Assembly: GCA_947167555.1 (NCBI GenBank)
Contig: CAMVIO010000155.1
Coordinates: 1-5,212, forward strand
From: an uncultured Selenomonadales bacterium
GTDB lineage: Bacteria; Bacillota; Negativicutes; Selenomonadales; Selenomonadaceae
Direction of reading: 5' to 3'
Length of the DNA stretch: 5,212 nucleotides
A program made the position numbers and the translations under genes. Shown piece by piece: positions 4,419 through 5,212 of the stretch (position 1 is its first letter; each line of letters opens with the position of its first letter). A model generated the notes under the pieces. It saw nothing but the letters and a program-made list of their open reading frames with translations, was not told where the DNA came from and did no database searches.

Positions 4419-5212
4419 GTGGAAAGAAAAGAATTAGTCGCCTTGAAGGCGAAGCTGAAGCGGCGGGCGAAGGCGCTGGACATGAACCTTTTCGGCGTTG
4501 CCGATGTGGAGCGTTGGGCGTCAAGGCCAATCTATGACGGGAAGAGCGGCAAGCTGACGATGAAAAAGGAGCCGATCACGCCGAAGGAATACTGGCCGCA
4601 GACGATCTGGCCCTGGGCGCGGCGCGTGATCGTGATGGGCGTGCAGATTTTTCCCTCGATGATCGAGACGACGCCCTCGGTGGTCTATTCGGAGCTTTAC
4701 AATACGACGAACCGGTTTCTCGACGAGGCGGCCTATCGTATCGCGAACGTGCTGAATGAGCAGGGCTTCCGCGCGCATTTTTTCCCGCGGGATTGCTACG
4801 GCGATATCTCCGTCCTGGTGAAAAAGCCGGAAGCGGCGTTTTCTCAGGTCCTGGCGGGACTCTACGCGGGGCTTGGCACCATCGGCATGAACCATACGCT
4901 CCTGACGCCGGAGTACGGTCCGCGGGTGCGGCTGGTGTCCGTGATCACCGACGCGGAGCTGCCCGCGGACAAGATGCTGAAAAAAGAGCTTTGCATCCGC
5001 TGCCGCGCCTGTGCGCGCCGCTGCCCGATGCAGGCCTTCACGCCAAAAGAAGGGCAGACTGTCGCGCAGATGGACAAGTTCAAATGCGCGGGCTACCATC
5101 AGCAGATCAAGAACGAGTTCCGCTACCCCTGCGGCCTCTGCACCGCCGTCTGCCCCGTCGGCGCCGACAAGAAGCGCTGGGGCGCGTCTGCGGTCAGCCA
5201 AGAGGGAATCGC
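4419..5212 (+). CDS. Double 4Fe-4S cluster protein distantly related to QueG, 3' end outside window
   Basis: The frame is open to the right edge, giving 264 residues. The C-terminal part has a double-cluster ferredoxin-like module: C192-x2-C195-x2-C198-x3-C202-P, then C223 and C238-x2-C241-x3-C245-P. The upstream segment AGLGTIGMNHTLLTPEYGPRV (150-170) is typical of the COG1600-related family, which includes the cobalamin-dependent epoxyqueuosine reductase QueG and reductive dehalogenases. The N-terminal part (SELYNTTNRFLDEAAYRIAN, 91-110) differs from the DYH-type sequence of true QueG, so I assign a general Fe-S oxidoreductase rather than queG; the electron donor and substrate are unknown. 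I prefer GTG 4419, because AAAGGA (4405-4410) lies eight bases upstream; ATG 4410 in the same frame overlaps that site and has no room for a ribosome-binding site. No clear promoter is visible between the terminator at 4385 and this start. Confidence 0.87.
   Translation, partial: MERKELVALKAKLKRRAKALDMNLFGVADVERWASRPIYDGKSGKLTMKKEPITPKEYWPQTIWPWARRVIVMGVQIFPSMIETTPSVVYSELYNTTNRFLDEAAYRIANVLNEQGFRAHFFPRDCYGDISVLVKKPEAAFSQVLAGLYAGLGTIGMNHTLLTPEYGPRVRLVSVITDAELPADKMLKKELCIRCRACARRCPMQAFTPKEGQTVAQMDKFKCAGYHQQIKNEFRYPCGLCTAVCPVGADKKRWGASAVSQEGI

Noticed and set aside
4521..5201. 226-codon minus-strand frame opposite the Fe-S protein gene
   Set aside because: The plus strand has the ordered cysteine motifs of a double-cluster protein; the minus-strand translation is Arg/His-rich shadow sequence.

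Overview
This window looks like chromosome from a fairly GC-rich, low-oxygen-living Firmicute, possibly one of the Negativicutes (Selenomonas/Acidaminococcus-like). That placement is inferred from three things. Ribosome-binding sites are strong and GGAGG-like. The gene content is typical of anaerobes: NifS/NifU-type Fe-S assembly, LarE, an ECF transporter S component and a double-cluster ferredoxin-like protein. Promoters are AT-rich sigma-A type in a background rich in G and C. All recognisable genes lie on the + strand. I see no tRNA, rRNA, CRISPR array, insertion sequence or prophage gene.

Layout. (1) 1-1741 looks like an operon: the 3' end of a cysteine desulfurase gene (nifS/iscS type), an IscU-type scaffold gene (nifU) and a LysR-type regulator, with gaps of only 24 and 31 bases. 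(2) 1742-2236 holds a candidate promoter with an overlapping dyad and a gene for a small secreted protein of unknown function. (3) 2237-2925 holds a promoter, a perfect 15-bp inverted repeat in the leader, and a membrane S component of an ECF vitamin transporter. (4) 2926-3841 has a probable extended -10 promoter and larE, a PP-loop sulfur transferase with three cysteines suited to an Fe-S cluster and a roughly 23-residue insertion encoded by DNA that can form two hairpins. (5) 3842-4385 has a textbook consensus promoter, a small YezD/DUF2292-like protein that appears to carry the domain twice, and a strong intrinsic terminator. (6) 4419-5212 is the start of a gene for an Fe-S protein distantly related to QueG; it runs off the right edge.

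How the genes may work together. NifS and NifU form a standard pair: persulfide sulfur is taken from cysteine and Fe-S clusters are built on the scaffold. LarE moves sulfur onto the nickel-pincer cofactor precursor, and its cysteine pattern suggests it may itself need a 4Fe-4S cluster. The last gene product also needs two clusters. The window therefore leans towards sulfur and Fe-S handling, but apart from nifS-nifU-lysR the genes appear to be separately promoted, and no larB, larC, ECF ATPase or EcfT gene is present. The observations most worth checking are the hairpin-encoded insertion in LarE and the internal duplication in the DUF2292-like protein.
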